In this document: piece by piece, positions 1 to 8,146 of the stretch
How positions within the stretch are numbered: the first letter of the stretch is position 1
Layout of the letters: the number at the start of each line of letters is the position of its first letter
Assembly: GCF_000176035.2 (NCBI RefSeq)
Contig: NC_015675.1
Location: 3,042,001-3,106,000 of the forward strand
Length of the DNA: 64,000 nucleotides
From: Mesorhizobium opportunistum WSM2075
Lineage (GTDB): Bacteria; Pseudomonadota; Alphaproteobacteria; Rhizobiales; Rhizobiaceae
Reading direction: 5' to 3'
Position numbers and translations under genes: made by a program
The notes under the pieces: model-generated
Told to the model about the DNA's origin: nothing
The model's database searches: none
The model's input: only the letters and a program-made list of their open reading frames with translations

Positions 1-2
1 CC

Positions 3-749
3 AAGGAAGAGCTCGCGCGCTATTGGGAGCGGGTGGCCGATCAGGCTTTGGTTCATCTGAGCCGCCGGCCGCTGAAGCTGGTCCGCCACGCCTTCGGCGC
101 CACCTTCTATCACAAGGGGCAATTGCCTCCGATACCGGCTTCGGTGCACCAGCTTCGGGTCCAAAAGCGCGAAGGTGGCGAAGGTGTCCGAGTGTGGATT
201 GACGATCTGGACGGTCTGCTTGGCTTAGTCGAAATGGACGCCGTCGAGCTGCATCCTTGGAACGCCACCATTGACGATATCGAACATGCTGACCGGCTCG
301 TCCTCGACCTCGATCCCGGTGAAGGCGTTCCGTGGCAAGCGCTGGTTGAGGCCGCGCTGTCGCTGCGCCGTATCTTGGAAGCGGCTGGCTTGGAGAGTTG
401 GCCGAAGGTGACCGGCGGCAAAGGCATCCACCTGATGACGCCGCTCGGCTCCAGGATGACCCACGACGAGGTCCGGCAACTGGCCAGATCGCTGGCTCAA
501 TGCCTCATCGATGCCGAACCCGACCGATACCTGCTGTCAGCCGACCCGGCGGCCCGAAAGAGCCGCATCTTCCTTGACTGTCTGCGCAACGGCCGGGGCA
601 ACACCGCCGTCGGGGCTTTTTCTCCGCGAGCGCGGCCGGGCTTCCCCATTTCCCATCCTGTCACATGGAGACAGGTTGAACGAGGTGTCAGGCCAGACGC
701 CTTCACACTCGCCAACCCCTTCAGGCCCGATAGCCGAAGGGCGGCATAA
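3..749 (+). CDS. ligD: LigD polymerase domain (3' part, open at window edge)
   Basis: Primase-polymerase domain of the bacterial non-homologous end-joining protein LigD, which adds and fills in nucleotides at double-strand breaks. The frame is already open at base 3 (KEELARYWER precedes the GTG at 33), so the true start lies outside the window. The metal-binding DLDP motif is at 306-317, the GGKG loop (VTGGKGIHLMTPL) at 408-446, and the SRIFLDCLRNGRGNTAVG and SPRARPG motifs near the end are typical of LigD Pol. No ligase or nuclease domain follows, which fits either a multidomain LigD with the polymerase last or a stand-alone polymerase. No Ku gene is in the window. Confidence 0.92.
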   Translation, partial: KEELARYWERVADQALVHLSRRPLKLVRHAFGATFYHKGQLPPIPASVHQLRVQKREGGEGVRVWIDDLDGLLGLVEMDAVELHPWNATIDDIEHADRLVLDLDPGEGVPWQALVEAALSLRRILEAAGLESWPKVTGGKGIHLMTPLGSRMTHDEVRQLARSLAQCLIDAEPDRYLLSADPAARKSRIFLDCLRNGRGNTAVGAFSPRARPGFPISHPVTWRQVERGVRPDAFTLANPFRPDSRRAA

Positions 750-822
750 CCCAAACTTTGGCCACAGGCGCAATCTTCCCAGTGGCAAAAGCGTGAGGCG
801 GGGTGGCGCCCTGCCTCACCGA

Positions 823-1083
823 TCAGAGCCCTAGTGTTTGACCTGCTTCAAGCTGAAGGAAGGCTGCCGACGGATTCCTGAAAACCGCGTCCTGAAAAGC
901 CTCGGCAGCAGAGGCGTGGGTGAGGTCGACCAGAATGGCTGCCGCTCGCTCAACTTCATCGGCCAAGTGGTCGAGTCGATCCATGCGCTTCAGGACGCGA
1001 TCATGGAGCATCGACAACCGCGCGGCGTGGTAGACCTCGCTTCGCTTGTGACCATCCCAATTGAGTGGTTCGAACAACATCAT
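823..1083 (-). CDS. hypothetical protein, 86 aa
   Basis: Small soluble protein of unknown function. GAGGAG lies 8 bases before paired ATG codons (ATGATG), which strongly supports the start. The sequence is helical and charged (RMDRLDHLADEVERAAAIL is a clear amphipathic stretch). It has no membrane segment or known motif that I recognise. It is convergent with the ligD fragment and separated from it by about 70 bases. Confidence 0.7.
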   Translation of the reverse strand: MMLFEPLNWDGHKRSEVYHAARLSMLHDRVLKRMDRLDHLADEVERAAAILVDLTHASAAEAFQDAVFRNPSAAFLQLEAGQTLGL

Positions 1084-1095
1084 GGGTTTGGCTCC

Positions 1096-1308
1096 TCAAG
1101 GCGTGCTTGTCGGGTGCGCTATTTTGAGTAACCGCCGACGGGCCGCTTTTGCTCGCGCCTGCCCGGCTCGCATGCGGCTGCACAGCGCAAGACTGATCGC
1201 AAGCCCGTGGTTGTCGTTGTTCATTGTCTGTGGCCGATCGAGGGAGAGTTCGCCGCGCCTAGCGTGTTGCCTGGCGACCGCCATTTCCAGGTTCAAAAGT
1301 TCAACCAT
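1096..1308 (-). CDS. possible small hypothetical protein, 70 aa
   Basis: Short frame ending 12 bases before the well-supported 86-residue gene, so it could be the first gene of a two-gene unit. It is rich in Arg and Ala and has no recognisable domain. GAGGA abuts the ATG, closer than a normal ribosome binding site. It could equally be chance coding; the case rests only on position and length. Confidence 0.3.
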   Translation of the reverse strand: MVELLNLEMAVARQHARRGELSLDRPQTMNNDNHGLAISLALCSRMRAGQARAKAARRRLLKIAHPTSTP

Positions 1309-1658
1309 TCCTCGGCGTCCTCGATCATCAGCCTTCCATTAGAAAATCGTCACTTGGCCCTTTCGTTCCGCTCCGGGCCCCAAAAAGGGCCGCAAACACG
1401 TGCCCGGCTGGGAGCGTCCTATCGCCTGAGCGTACACCCGCTGGCTCCGGTCTGCGGGTTCTTTGCTGTCCTAGCTTTTGCGACGCGGCGAAGTCGGGGG
1501 CCGGGGATGCTCGTCCCGCCGTCGGAAATCCCCGGAAATGCATCGCCGGCCTAGTTGTCGTCTGCCGCTGCCAATCCGAAACGGCCTGTAGCCTGGCTGC
1601 TCGTATGAGGACCTGGTACAGCTCCCGATGTCGACTTGCTGACGGGAAACTTGCAGGG
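1309..1658. other. gene-poor stretch, nothing convincing
   Basis: Open frames exist on both strands here, but their residue composition (Pro, Arg and Ser rich, without hydrophobic periodicity) looks like non-coding shadow. No RNA gene, terminator or mobile-element end was recognised. Confidence 0.4.
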
Positions 1659-1928
1659 TTAGAAATCCTCCTGTTCGTCAGCCGGATCGCCTTCGCGCCT
1701 GTTGCCGGGAATAGGCGGACCAAGTTCGGAGAGCATGAATTCGGAGGAATGAGTCGGGTCGCCTGGTTCGGCCAAGATGTATTCGTATGTGGCGGCATTG
1801 GCGCAAATCCCGCTGGTCCACCTCTTGCCCAAAATTGGGGCACGGATAGAAATGCCGCTCTTCCGGGAGTCTTCGCCGCCGTGCAACTTGCCGGGGATAG
1901 GCGGGCCAAGCTTTGAAAGCTTCGTCAT
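1659..1928 (-). CDS. hypothetical protein with two LGPPIPG motifs, 89 aa
   Basis: Small protein of unknown function whose ATG overlaps the TGA of the upstream gene (ATGA at 1925-1928), suggesting translational coupling. Its N-terminus (MTKLSKLGPPIPGK) and a stretch near residues 69-79 (MLSELGPPIPGN) repeat the same S-x-LGPPIPG motif, so the protein seems built from a duplicated segment. The middle (RKSGISIRAPILGKRWTSG) is basic and hydrophobic. No family is recognised. The coupling and the internal repeat are the reasons to treat it as real. Confidence 0.55.
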   Translation of the reverse strand: MTKLSKLGPPIPGKLHGGEDSRKSGISIRAPILGKRWTSGICANAATYEYILAEPGDPTHSSEFMLSELGPPIPGNRREGDPADEQEDF

Positions 1929-2233
1929 GCCGGTTTGTCCACCAGCGGCGTCTGCCGCGTCGGCGGCTTGTAGGCATTCACCAGGCGCAGGGTGTCCAGC
2001 TTGACTGTGATAGGCACGCCAAAGTTCACCGTCACCAGATCCCCATCGATGTGAGTGACGCTGCCGATAAGCTCGATCGGCTGGCCCTGCTGCACTTGGG
2101 AAGTCCGGTCGATGATGGAATGCGGGAAGCCATAAGAGGCGATCGAGACGCTTACGCGGTCTGCGGTGACGCGCCGCCGGACTGTCGCCACGATTGCCAC
2201 CTCATCGCCTATGCTGATGCTGCCCTTAGCCAT
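1925..2233 (-). CDS. hypothetical protein, beta-rich, 102 aa
   Basis: Soluble protein with alternating hydrophobic residues (ISIGDEVAIVATV, ITVKLDTLRLV), suggesting a small beta-barrel such as an SH3- or OB-like fold; that fold is inferred from pattern only. It begins MAKGSIS and is followed by the 89-residue gene with a 4-base overlap, so the two probably form one transcript. No clear Shine-Dalgarno sequence precedes the ATG. No specific function can be given. Confidence 0.65.
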   Translation of the reverse strand: MAKGSISIGDEVAIVATVRRRVTADRVSVSIASYGFPHSIIDRTSQVQQGQPIELIGSVTHIDGDLVTVNFGVPITVKLDTLRLVNAYKPPTRQTPLVDKPA

Positions 2234-2360
2234 GCCGATTCAAACTCGGAGCAGGCGAGTTTGTTTCGTAAGCAGATGCTAAAATGTGATCGCCCGTCGT
2301 GGAACATACCTCCACCTTCGCAGTTATGACCGTTCAGATTTTTGCGCGTGTGGGGAAATC

Positions 2361-2549
2361 ATGAAGCGAGACTTTGCATACCTGTGCGCTTGGGCGAGTG
2401 CACGGGGCATTAAAATATATCAGCGTTCAAAGACGGTATGGATCGTGGCTGGGGGCTATCGAGGTCGGGATTTGGAAGTTAAGGGGCGGTCGCCAGCTGT
2501 TGCACTCTTACTATGGATTGAGGCAACCCAGTACAGGGGAACGATTTAG
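2361..2549 (+). CDS. hypothetical protein, 62 aa
   Basis: Small frame starting at ATG 2361 with GGGG a few bases upstream. The protein (begins MKRDFAYLCAW, contains RSKTVWIVAGGYRG) is basic and aromatic-rich with plausible protein composition. A longer frame reaches upstream to 2286, but the added segment looks non-coding. Function unknown. Confidence 0.45.
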   Translation: MKRDFAYLCAWASARGIKIYQRSKTVWIVAGGYRGRDLEVKGRSPAVALLLWIEATQYRGTI

Positions 2550-2613
2550 GACTGTTGGCACGCACCTGCGAGTAGCCACAAAAAGCGCGCGACCGTCGGG
2601 ATCTCCCCCGCTA

Positions 2614-3112
2614 GTGCATGTCGCCCCCCAAACCGACACGCATTTCAATGATCCCCGCATTCTCAGGATCGATCGCCGGCCGTTCGGATCGCTGGCCGAG
2701 CATGATGCAGCTGATTGCCCGGTGGAACGAGACCGTCGGCCCCGAGGATGAAATCTGGCATCTGGGCGACTTCGCGCGGCTAGGCAAATCGAACGTCGAA
2801 GCCCTGCTGGCACACCTGAACGGCCGCAAGAACCTCATCGTCGGCAACAATGATGCTTTCGAGACAACGGCCGCACACGGGTGGCACAGCGTCCAGCACT
2901 ATAGGGAGCTGGTGCAGGAGGCTCAGCTTATCGTGTTGTGCCATTATCCGTTCCAGACGTGGAACCGGATGGGCAAGAAATCGATAAACCTGCACGGACA
3001 TTCGCACGGCAAATTGAAGCCGTTGACGCGCCAATATGATGTCGGTGTCGACAGCTGGGATTTCCGGCCCGTTTCGCTGCACACATTGCGCGGCAGGCGC
3101 GGGCTGCGGTGA
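2614..3112 (+). pseudogene. metallophosphoesterase, frameshifted near base 2710
   Basis: Calcineurin-like metallophosphoesterase split over two frames. The first frame, from a possible GTG at 2614, holds the first metal motif DTH followed by FNDPRILRIDRRPFGSLAEHDA. After about base 2710 the coding signal moves one base downstream into LIARWNETVGPEDEIWHLGD, carrying the remaining family motifs: HLGDFAR, GNND, CHYP and the terminal GHSHG. Together they give a near full-length enzyme of about 165 residues. An ATG at 2618 opens the second frame, but that product would lack the DTH metal ligands and be inactive. A real mutation, a sequencing error or programmed frameshifting could explain it; mutation or error is more likely. 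Confidence 0.8.
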
Positions 3113-3165
3113 CGCGGCTGAAGCGGAGAGGGTTTGGTGAGCGAGCACCGGCGGCCGTTGCCCTT

Positions 3166-3300
3166 TCACTTTCTATCCAGCACCTTCCGGATCTTCTCCG
3201 CCAATTCGTCGATCGTGTACGGCTTGGACAAATACAAGCGGTTGACCTGTTTGACCCGCGAACTTGCAAGATTGGATTCGGATGGTGCCGACAGAATGCT
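3166..3300 (-). pseudogene. relic of a response-regulator receiver domain (C-terminal end)
   Basis: The minus strand encodes VNRLYLSKPYTIDELAEKIRK followed closely by a TGA at 3166-3168. LSKPYT is the conserved Lys-Pro region and the rest is helix 5 of a CheY-like receiver domain. No start codon or upstream half, including the phospho-acceptor Asp, is found in this frame, so only about 45 codons of the gene remain. It is most likely a decayed remnant, not a functional peptide. Confidence 0.65.
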
Positions 3301-3324
3301 ACCAGAGTGATGGCGTAGTTCTGA

Positions 3325-3705
3325 TCATTTGAGGTGACCAGCCGCGCGAAGCTTTGCCAGCAAGATCAGTGCTGTGCCATGGTAGTCAGCTCGCACGTGT
3401 TCGCTCAATGGGGAAGCCTCCCATGCAGCGAGCGCCGCGACGAAAGGCGACGCGGCACCATTCACTGAGGCGCACCTTAATTGGCCACTCTTCTCGAGCA
3501 CGACTATCGCCGTATCTGCGTCACCGTATCCGATGGCGGCCATTCTATAAATGTTGGCGTCACCGTCGACACGCACATCGAACAGCACCGCGCCAGCAGT
3601 TTTCTCCGCAGCGTCGATCACCCTGTCGGAAAACGGCTGCTGAATGCCATCCGCATTGGCCATCGATTGCTCGAACAGAACCATTTCAACATGTCCAGCC
3701 ACCAT
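3325..3705 (-). CDS. hypothetical protein, 126 aa
   Basis: Soluble protein of unknown function with good coding composition (AAEKTAGAVLFDVRVDGDANIYRM; a later segment is VNGAASPFVAALAAWEASP). Two starts are possible, ATG 3705 or an in-frame ATG seven codons later; neither has a strong ribosome binding site. No transmembrane segment. It lies between the receiver-domain relic and a gene-poor stretch. Confidence 0.55.
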   Translation of the reverse strand: MVAGHVEMVLFEQSMANADGIQQPFSDRVIDAAEKTAGAVLFDVRVDGDANIYRMAAIGYGDADTAIVVLEKSGQLRCASVNGAASPFVAALAAWEASPLSEHVRADYHGTALILLAKLRAAGHLK

Positions 3706-4348
3706 GTTAGCGACAGTGCGCTGTTCTGTGCGATTGGCCTAGCCAACATTTCGTGGATATCTGCCGTTGTTCACAGGACGCACTGCGCACGCCGCCAATC
3801 ACCGCGATGGCCTGACGAGTGGTTCGTAGACGATCTCCAGGATCACGATGAAGCAACGGTGCAGGCAAAAACTCAGGCCGAAGCGGGCGTGTAGAGGGAT
3901 CGGAAGATAGACGGCGGCATGCGCGTTCACGGTCTCAATTCGAAGCGGCTCCCCGGGGCTGCCCAAATCCCGCAGTCTGTACCGCTCCCATTCGGAGCAA
4001 AAAAAGAACGATAGGCCGCTGCGGTCTTGACGGGGCAGGAATATATTCCTTATTTGTGACAGCATGAAGCCAGAGAGCGTCCATGGCAAAGCCCCTAAAC
4101 GGGGCGGCGGGCTGAGCTCTGTCGGAATTGGCATCCGCAGCCCGGCAGCGCACTAGACGCTGCACCCGGGTCGCGAGGAAGACAGAACTGGAACGCGAGC
4201 TTGGCTTGTCGTGTGGTGCGATTTCGAACGTTTTTCGCGAGTCTGACGCGAGCAGCACCTCTGGTGTCGACCACCGGCGAGGAGCAGAGAAGGGACCGTC
4301 GGTCCGGTGGAAATCCAGAGGATGCCAAGGGATTGAGCGGGTTTGAGA
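3706..4348. other. gene-poor stretch with one doubtful minus-strand frame
   Basis: About 640 bases without a convincing gene. A minus-strand frame at 3799-4134 contains WERYRLRDLGSPGEPLRIET, which has protein-like character, but its ends look non-coding. It may be the remnant of a small gene. No RNA gene or repeat was recognised. Confidence 0.35.
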
Positions 4349-4690
4349 ATGCATGATTTGATCAGGTTCTTCCAGGACAATGCGACGTTGATCATTGCCA
4401 ATCCTATTGCCTTCGCGACGTTCGCGTTTCTTTTCGGGAGTGGAGGGTTCGTCGTGGGTCGCTATTTTCTAACCGAGCGCATCGCCAATCTGGAAAGCCG
4501 CATCGCCCGTCGTGACGACGAAATCGATGCGCTGAAAAAGCGCCGGGATAAGACGGGAGGGCCGTCCTTAATCCCTGTCATCGGTACATCGGCAATCGGC
4601 GAGAACGAAACCACACCACTGCTGGGAACACGGCCGGACCGGCCTCGGCTGGGACCACTGTCAGCGCCGCCGCGTCAACGTCGTGGCTAA
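4349..4690 (+). CDS. small single-span membrane protein with coiled coil, 113 aa
   Basis: Begins MHDLIRFFQDN, then a hydrophobic segment at about residues 12-38 (IIANPIAFATFAFLFGSGGF) followed by a charged heptad-like stretch (ERIANLESRIARRDDEIDALKKRR), then a Pro/Arg-rich tail. This is the layout of a small inner-membrane protein with a cytoplasmic coiled coil. ATG 4349 is preferred over the TTG two codons upstream. Function unknown; no operon partner is evident. Confidence 0.6.
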   Translation: MHDLIRFFQDNATLIIANPIAFATFAFLFGSGGFVVGRYFLTERIANLESRIARRDDEIDALKKRRDKTGGPSLIPVIGTSAIGENETTPLLGTRPDRPRLGPLSAPPRQRRG

Positions 4691-4851
4691 GCTATGGCTG
4701 GTGGTGGCATTCATCTTTGGATGAGAAAGCGATTGATCAGAAAATAGAGTGAGCCATGTGGTGCTGTCGCGCCAAAAATCCGGTAGTGGCACAAGCAGCA
4801 TGGCCGCGGACGTGGGCTATCCAAGCCGGCCCGGTATGTCATTCGATCCAC

Positions 4852-5679
4852 CTATTTGTAGGGCACCGACAAATTGTGGAACTCTTCAAAATGGCCGGAA
4901 AAATTGCGCGCCAGATACCGCACGGCCCGAGGGTTATTCATCAGCCGATCGAGATAGCGGCCGGCAGCCAACAGTTCCAAGCTCACCGAACCACGTCGCT
5001 CCACAGCGCTCAGAAACTCACGGCTTAGCCGGTCAAGTTTTGGCGTCATCGCGTCCAGTTGATCTTTAGACGCGTTGGCAACCGTCGTCGGATCGAAACC
5101 CTCGGCCAGCAGCGCACGCGGCGTGAAGGCGACAAGCAACTTTTCGTACGTGAACGTGACCCGCTCCATGGCAACCATCAACTTGGCAATTTCCAATTGC
5201 CTGGCCGGGAGCACATGCCGCAGTAAGCCGAAGATTTTCACCTTCACAGGGTAGTCCTGAAGAAAATTGAGGACGTCGGGGCAAATCCCGCCGACAGATT
5301 GGGCACTGCTGTCAGAAGGGGACTCGCAGGCATGCGCGGCTGTCTGAGATTCGACCGTCAGGCCTTGCAACCGCTGGGCCAGGGGTTTTGGCATGGTGGC
5401 AAGGCTTTCGGACACCAGCAATGAGCGAAATTTCGTGTCGCTCATGATCAGGCGAAGCGCTTTGACCATACGCCCCAAGCGCTGTTCTGCTTCCACTGTT
5501 TCTTTTATGAAACGGCGCTTACGTCTGCACTCAGCTTCATAGGTTGCCAAAAGCTCTGGCCCAAAGAGCTTTACCTTTGATCCCGGTTGATCAGTGGCAA
5601 TATTCCGGGCGTGTCTGTGGCCGTTATCCTGGAAAGCTTTGTAGGCGGCTATGCGGGTCATACGATACTTCGAACTCAC
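4852..5679 (-). CDS. RepB C-terminal-domain partition-type protein, 275 aa
   Basis: The C-terminal half matches the RepB/ParB-like partition family of rhizobial repABC replicons: a helical region with ARQLEIAKLMVAMERVTFTY and AFTPRALLAEGF, then SREFLSAVERRGSVSLELL and RYLDRLMNNPRAVRYLARN, which is the RepB C-terminal signature. The N-terminal half lacks an obvious ParB nuclease-like domain. Its ATG overlaps the TGA of the serine recombinase gene (ATGA at 5676-5679), so the two are cotranscribed and coupled. Proteins of this kind can accompany large serine recombinases on integrated elements; a role in DNA binding or maintenance of the element is inferred, not shown. No repA or repC is present. 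Confidence 0.75.
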   Translation of the reverse strand: MSSKYRMTRIAAYKAFQDNGHRHARNIATDQPGSKVKLFGPELLATYEAECRRKRRFIKETVEAEQRLGRMVKALRLIMSDTKFRSLLVSESLATMPKPLAQRLQGLTVESQTAAHACESPSDSSAQSVGGICPDVLNFLQDYPVKVKIFGLLRHVLPARQLEIAKLMVAMERVTFTYEKLLVAFTPRALLAEGFDPTTVANASKDQLDAMTPKLDRLSREFLSAVERRGSVSLELLAAGRYLDRLMNNPRAVRYLARNFSGHFEEFHNLSVPYK

Positions 5680-7238
5680 AATATGGTCTCCACACTTGCT
5701 CGCGCTGCCAGTCTGGTAATTGGGGTGAGCGTGGGGAAAAGGTAGGTATCCAGTTGAGCCCCATTGTTAGCGCGCAATTCCGATTTGCCGACGATTTTAG
5801 AAATAGGGGCAATCAGATAGTCTCGAATGACAAGGTCACCTGGGCGCATCCGGACCAAGATGAAAATGTCGGCCACCGACTGGCGTCGGGTTTTCAGGGA
5901 CCAGAAGGGATATCCGTAGTCGGAAGCGGTGCAATGTAGGACTTCGATTGCAACCGTGAACTCGTCGTTGATCCGCAGGATCTCGTTCTCTTTGTCATAG
6001 GCCGCCTGTCCGCCAGCGCTTCCGATCGCGCCCAGTAAGCCTTCTATCGCCTGTATACGTACCGTCGCCAATCGCCTTTTCGAGGCAATGAACTGCCTGG
6101 GCGACCGATATCCGATCAATTCGTAGCACTTCAGAAGACTTCCGAAGCGATGGAAATACAGGCTAGCCGCGGGGCAATCAGGCGCATCGTCAATGACCGA
6201 GGCAGACAAGTAGCCTCGGCGCGCCAGAACTTTCTTCAACGCAAGCAGTATCTCTTCGTTGCTCACCCTGATGCGCGAATAGAGCGTCTGGTGGATGAGT
6301 TGCGCCCGTTCGAACAGCCTGCGGTCGATGATGGGCTCGAATGCGCCGTCCGCTCGAGCCCAGTGTTCAGGAGGATTGTTCGTTGCCTTTGCTTTAAGCT
6401 TGCGCGAGCGCCTGTTCCAGACATTGTTGCCGATGTATTTCTCATTGGTCAGAACTCCGCGCACCGTTTCCCGCTTCCATGGCCGCCCAAGGTCTGTGAC
6501 GACGCCGCGCTTGTTCAACAGCCTTGCGATCTCAAGCTCTGTCTTATGCGTTTTGACGAACTGACCGAAGATCCAGCGCACCGTCGCGATTTCTTCTGGC
6601 GGCCCGGGCACCAAGATCATTCTGTCGGTGTGCAGGCTCTTTTGTTCGTGCGGGCAGAGGATAAATTTGGGACGTCCTGAATGGTCCACCAACTGGCGTC
6701 TTAGGCCGAGCCCCGGCTTGCCACCTTGACGGAATCCCAGCCGGATCAGCCTCGCCTGGCCTATGAACGTCTTTTGAGAGAGCATGCGGCTGTGCTCGGC
6801 AGCCATGCTGCGTTTGATAGCCATAAGCACATCGGAGCCGACGCTGCCGTCATTTGCGAATTGCTCGGCGCAAAATTCGATCCGCACGCCGGCCATCTGG
6901 CAACGGTATTCGTAGGCGGCGCTTTCATTGATGTTCTGGAAACGTCCCCAGCGGCTGACATCATAAATCACGACCGTTTCGAACTCGGCGCGCCCACTTT
7001 CTACATCGGCCAGCATCCGCTGGAGGCCGGGACGACCGCCTAAGTTGAGACCGCTGCGACCGGCATCCTCGTAAGTGGCGACGATGTCGTAGCCCATGAT
7101 TTCGGCATAGTTGCGGATGGCATCTTTCTGATTGTCGATCGAGTAGGTCTGGTGCTCTTTCGACATGCGCAGGTACTGAGCGGCGCGAACGATGCGTTTG
7201 CCTGAAGGAACTCTTGGGGTTTTGGCAACCTCGTCCAT
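5676..7238 (-). CDS. large serine recombinase, 520 aa
   Basis: Site-specific recombinase of the large serine (resolvase/invertase) family. Residues about 17-165 form the resolvase catalytic domain with nucleophile Ser26 in AAQYLRMSKEHQTYSIDNQ, followed by YDVSRWGRF and SMAAEHSRMLSQK. The recombinase DNA-binding domain follows (GFRQGGKPGLGLRR; NKRGVVTDLGRPWKRETVR; LTNEKYIGNNVWNRR). The length and architecture fit an active enzyme. It is first in an operon with the RepB-like gene. No attachment-site pair was recognised nearby, so the limits of any element it serves are unknown. Confidence 0.93.
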   Translation of the reverse strand: MDEVAKTPRVPSGKRIVRAAQYLRMSKEHQTYSIDNQKDAIRNYAEIMGYDIVATYEDAGRSGLNLGGRPGLQRMLADVESGRAEFETVVIYDVSRWGRFQNINESAAYEYRCQMAGVRIEFCAEQFANDGSVGSDVLMAIKRSMAAEHSRMLSQKTFIGQARLIRLGFRQGGKPGLGLRRQLVDHSGRPKFILCPHEQKSLHTDRMILVPGPPEEIATVRWIFGQFVKTHKTELEIARLLNKRGVVTDLGRPWKRETVRGVLTNEKYIGNNVWNRRSRKLKAKATNNPPEHWARADGAFEPIIDRRLFERAQLIHQTLYSRIRVSNEEILLALKKVLARRGYLSASVIDDAPDCPAASLYFHRFGSLLKCYELIGYRSPRQFIASKRRLATVRIQAIEGLLGAIGSAGGQAAYDKENEILRINDEFTVAIEVLHCTASDYGYPFWSLKTRRQSVADIFILVRMRPGDLVIRDYLIAPISKIVGKSELRANNGAQLDTYLFPTLTPITRLAARASVETIL

Positions 7239-7476
7239 CGCTCGCGCTGTCCTGCCGATCGGTCATGTTAGCGACCACAGCGCTATGGTTTGGTTGAAAA
7301 TTCCTGTCCAGTTTGCGTCGAATGCCGGGCTTTTCTGTTTGGAAACCATGGCGTTCAACTGCCGGGAAACCCTGACTCACTTCGTGAGCCGGCACGCCGC
7401 TGTTCGGCCGCAATCCGACCGCACTTGAGCGAAATCGCCCCATGTGCAGTCCCGGGGCTACAAAGGAGCTCTGGAT

Positions 7477-7791
7477 ATGATGATGAAGAAGGCCATTCTG
7501 GCGGTGCTTATGACCGCTGTACTCGCAGGCTGCGCGCAGACCGAAGGCCAGCAGAGGGCTGGAACCGGAGCCCTGATCGGCGGCGCCGGCGGCGCCCTCG
7601 TCGGCCAGGCCATCGGCGGCAACACCAAAAGCACGGTCATCGGCGCGGCCAGCGGCGCCTTGCTGGGTGCAGTCGTAGGTAGCGCGACCACCCCGCAGCG
7701 TCGCGGCGATGAGATGTGCCGCTACCAGGACCGTTACGGGCGGATCTACACAGCACCATGCGATGACCGTTACTACAACGGCAACTATTGA
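7477..7791 (+). CDS. glycine-zipper outer-membrane lipoprotein, 104 aa
   Basis: Start ATG 7477 has AAGGAG 8 bases upstream. The N-terminus (MMMKKAILAVLMTAVLAGCAQ) is a lipoprotein signal with lipobox LAGC. The mature part carries a glycine zipper (GALIGGAGGALVGQAIGG; SGALLGAVVG), typical of 17 kDa-antigen/SlyB-like lipoproteins that insert in or brace the outer membrane. The tail (MCRYQDRYGRIYTAPC) holds two Cys residues. It is a single gene divergent from the recombinase, with 238 bases of possible promoter between them. Confidence 0.85.
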   Translation: MMMKKAILAVLMTAVLAGCAQTEGQQRAGTGALIGGAGGALVGQAIGGNTKSTVIGAASGALLGAVVGSATTPQRRGDEMCRYQDRYGRIYTAPCDDRYYNGNY

Positions 7792-8003
7792 AGGGCGGTG
7801 TTCGCCGGCTACTGACGCCCCAATAGACCTTGGCCGACGCTCGTCCGCGATATGGGTACGGCAGGCTACGTCCATCGGACTAATTGTGTCGGCCGCTAAA
7901 CGCGCTCACACTCTAGGCATCCGAAGCCCAGTAGACGCCTGCTGACATTGCTATCGGACGCTTGCCGACACCTGTCTTCCCCCCGAAGCCCGGTCGACAT
8001 GCA

Positions 8004-8034
8004 AGGCGGATCCCGTCCCCGGATCCGCCTTTTT
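8004..8034 (+). terminator. Rho-independent terminator
   Basis: Perfect 10-bp stem AGGCGGATCC/GGATCCGCCT (8004-8013 and 8021-8030) with a 7-base loop, running into TTTTT. It lies about 210 bases after the lipoprotein gene and shields the downstream methyltransferase from read-through. Confidence 0.85.
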
Positions 8035-8146
8035 CATGTCCGCGCTATCGGCGCCCCTAAGCGGTGGCGAAAGTGGGCTCATTGTCATCTTTTGCCCACT
8101 TGCCTGGACTACCTTGTTTTTGAGGCGGGCTTTGGAGGAGGTCGAT

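Noticed and set aside
1328..1909. Minus-strand frame of 193 codons
   Set aside because: It overlaps the coupled 89-residue gene in another frame, and its composition (Pro, Arg, Ala) is that of a shadow frame.
3799..4134. Minus-strand frame with RYRLRDLGSPGEPLRIET
   Set aside because: Protein-like only in the middle, no clear start and no context. Mentioned under the gene-poor stretch instead of being called a gene.
6961..7875. Minus-strand frame of 304 codons crossing the recombinase start and the lipoprotein gene
   Set aside because: Shadow of two better supported genes; no domain.
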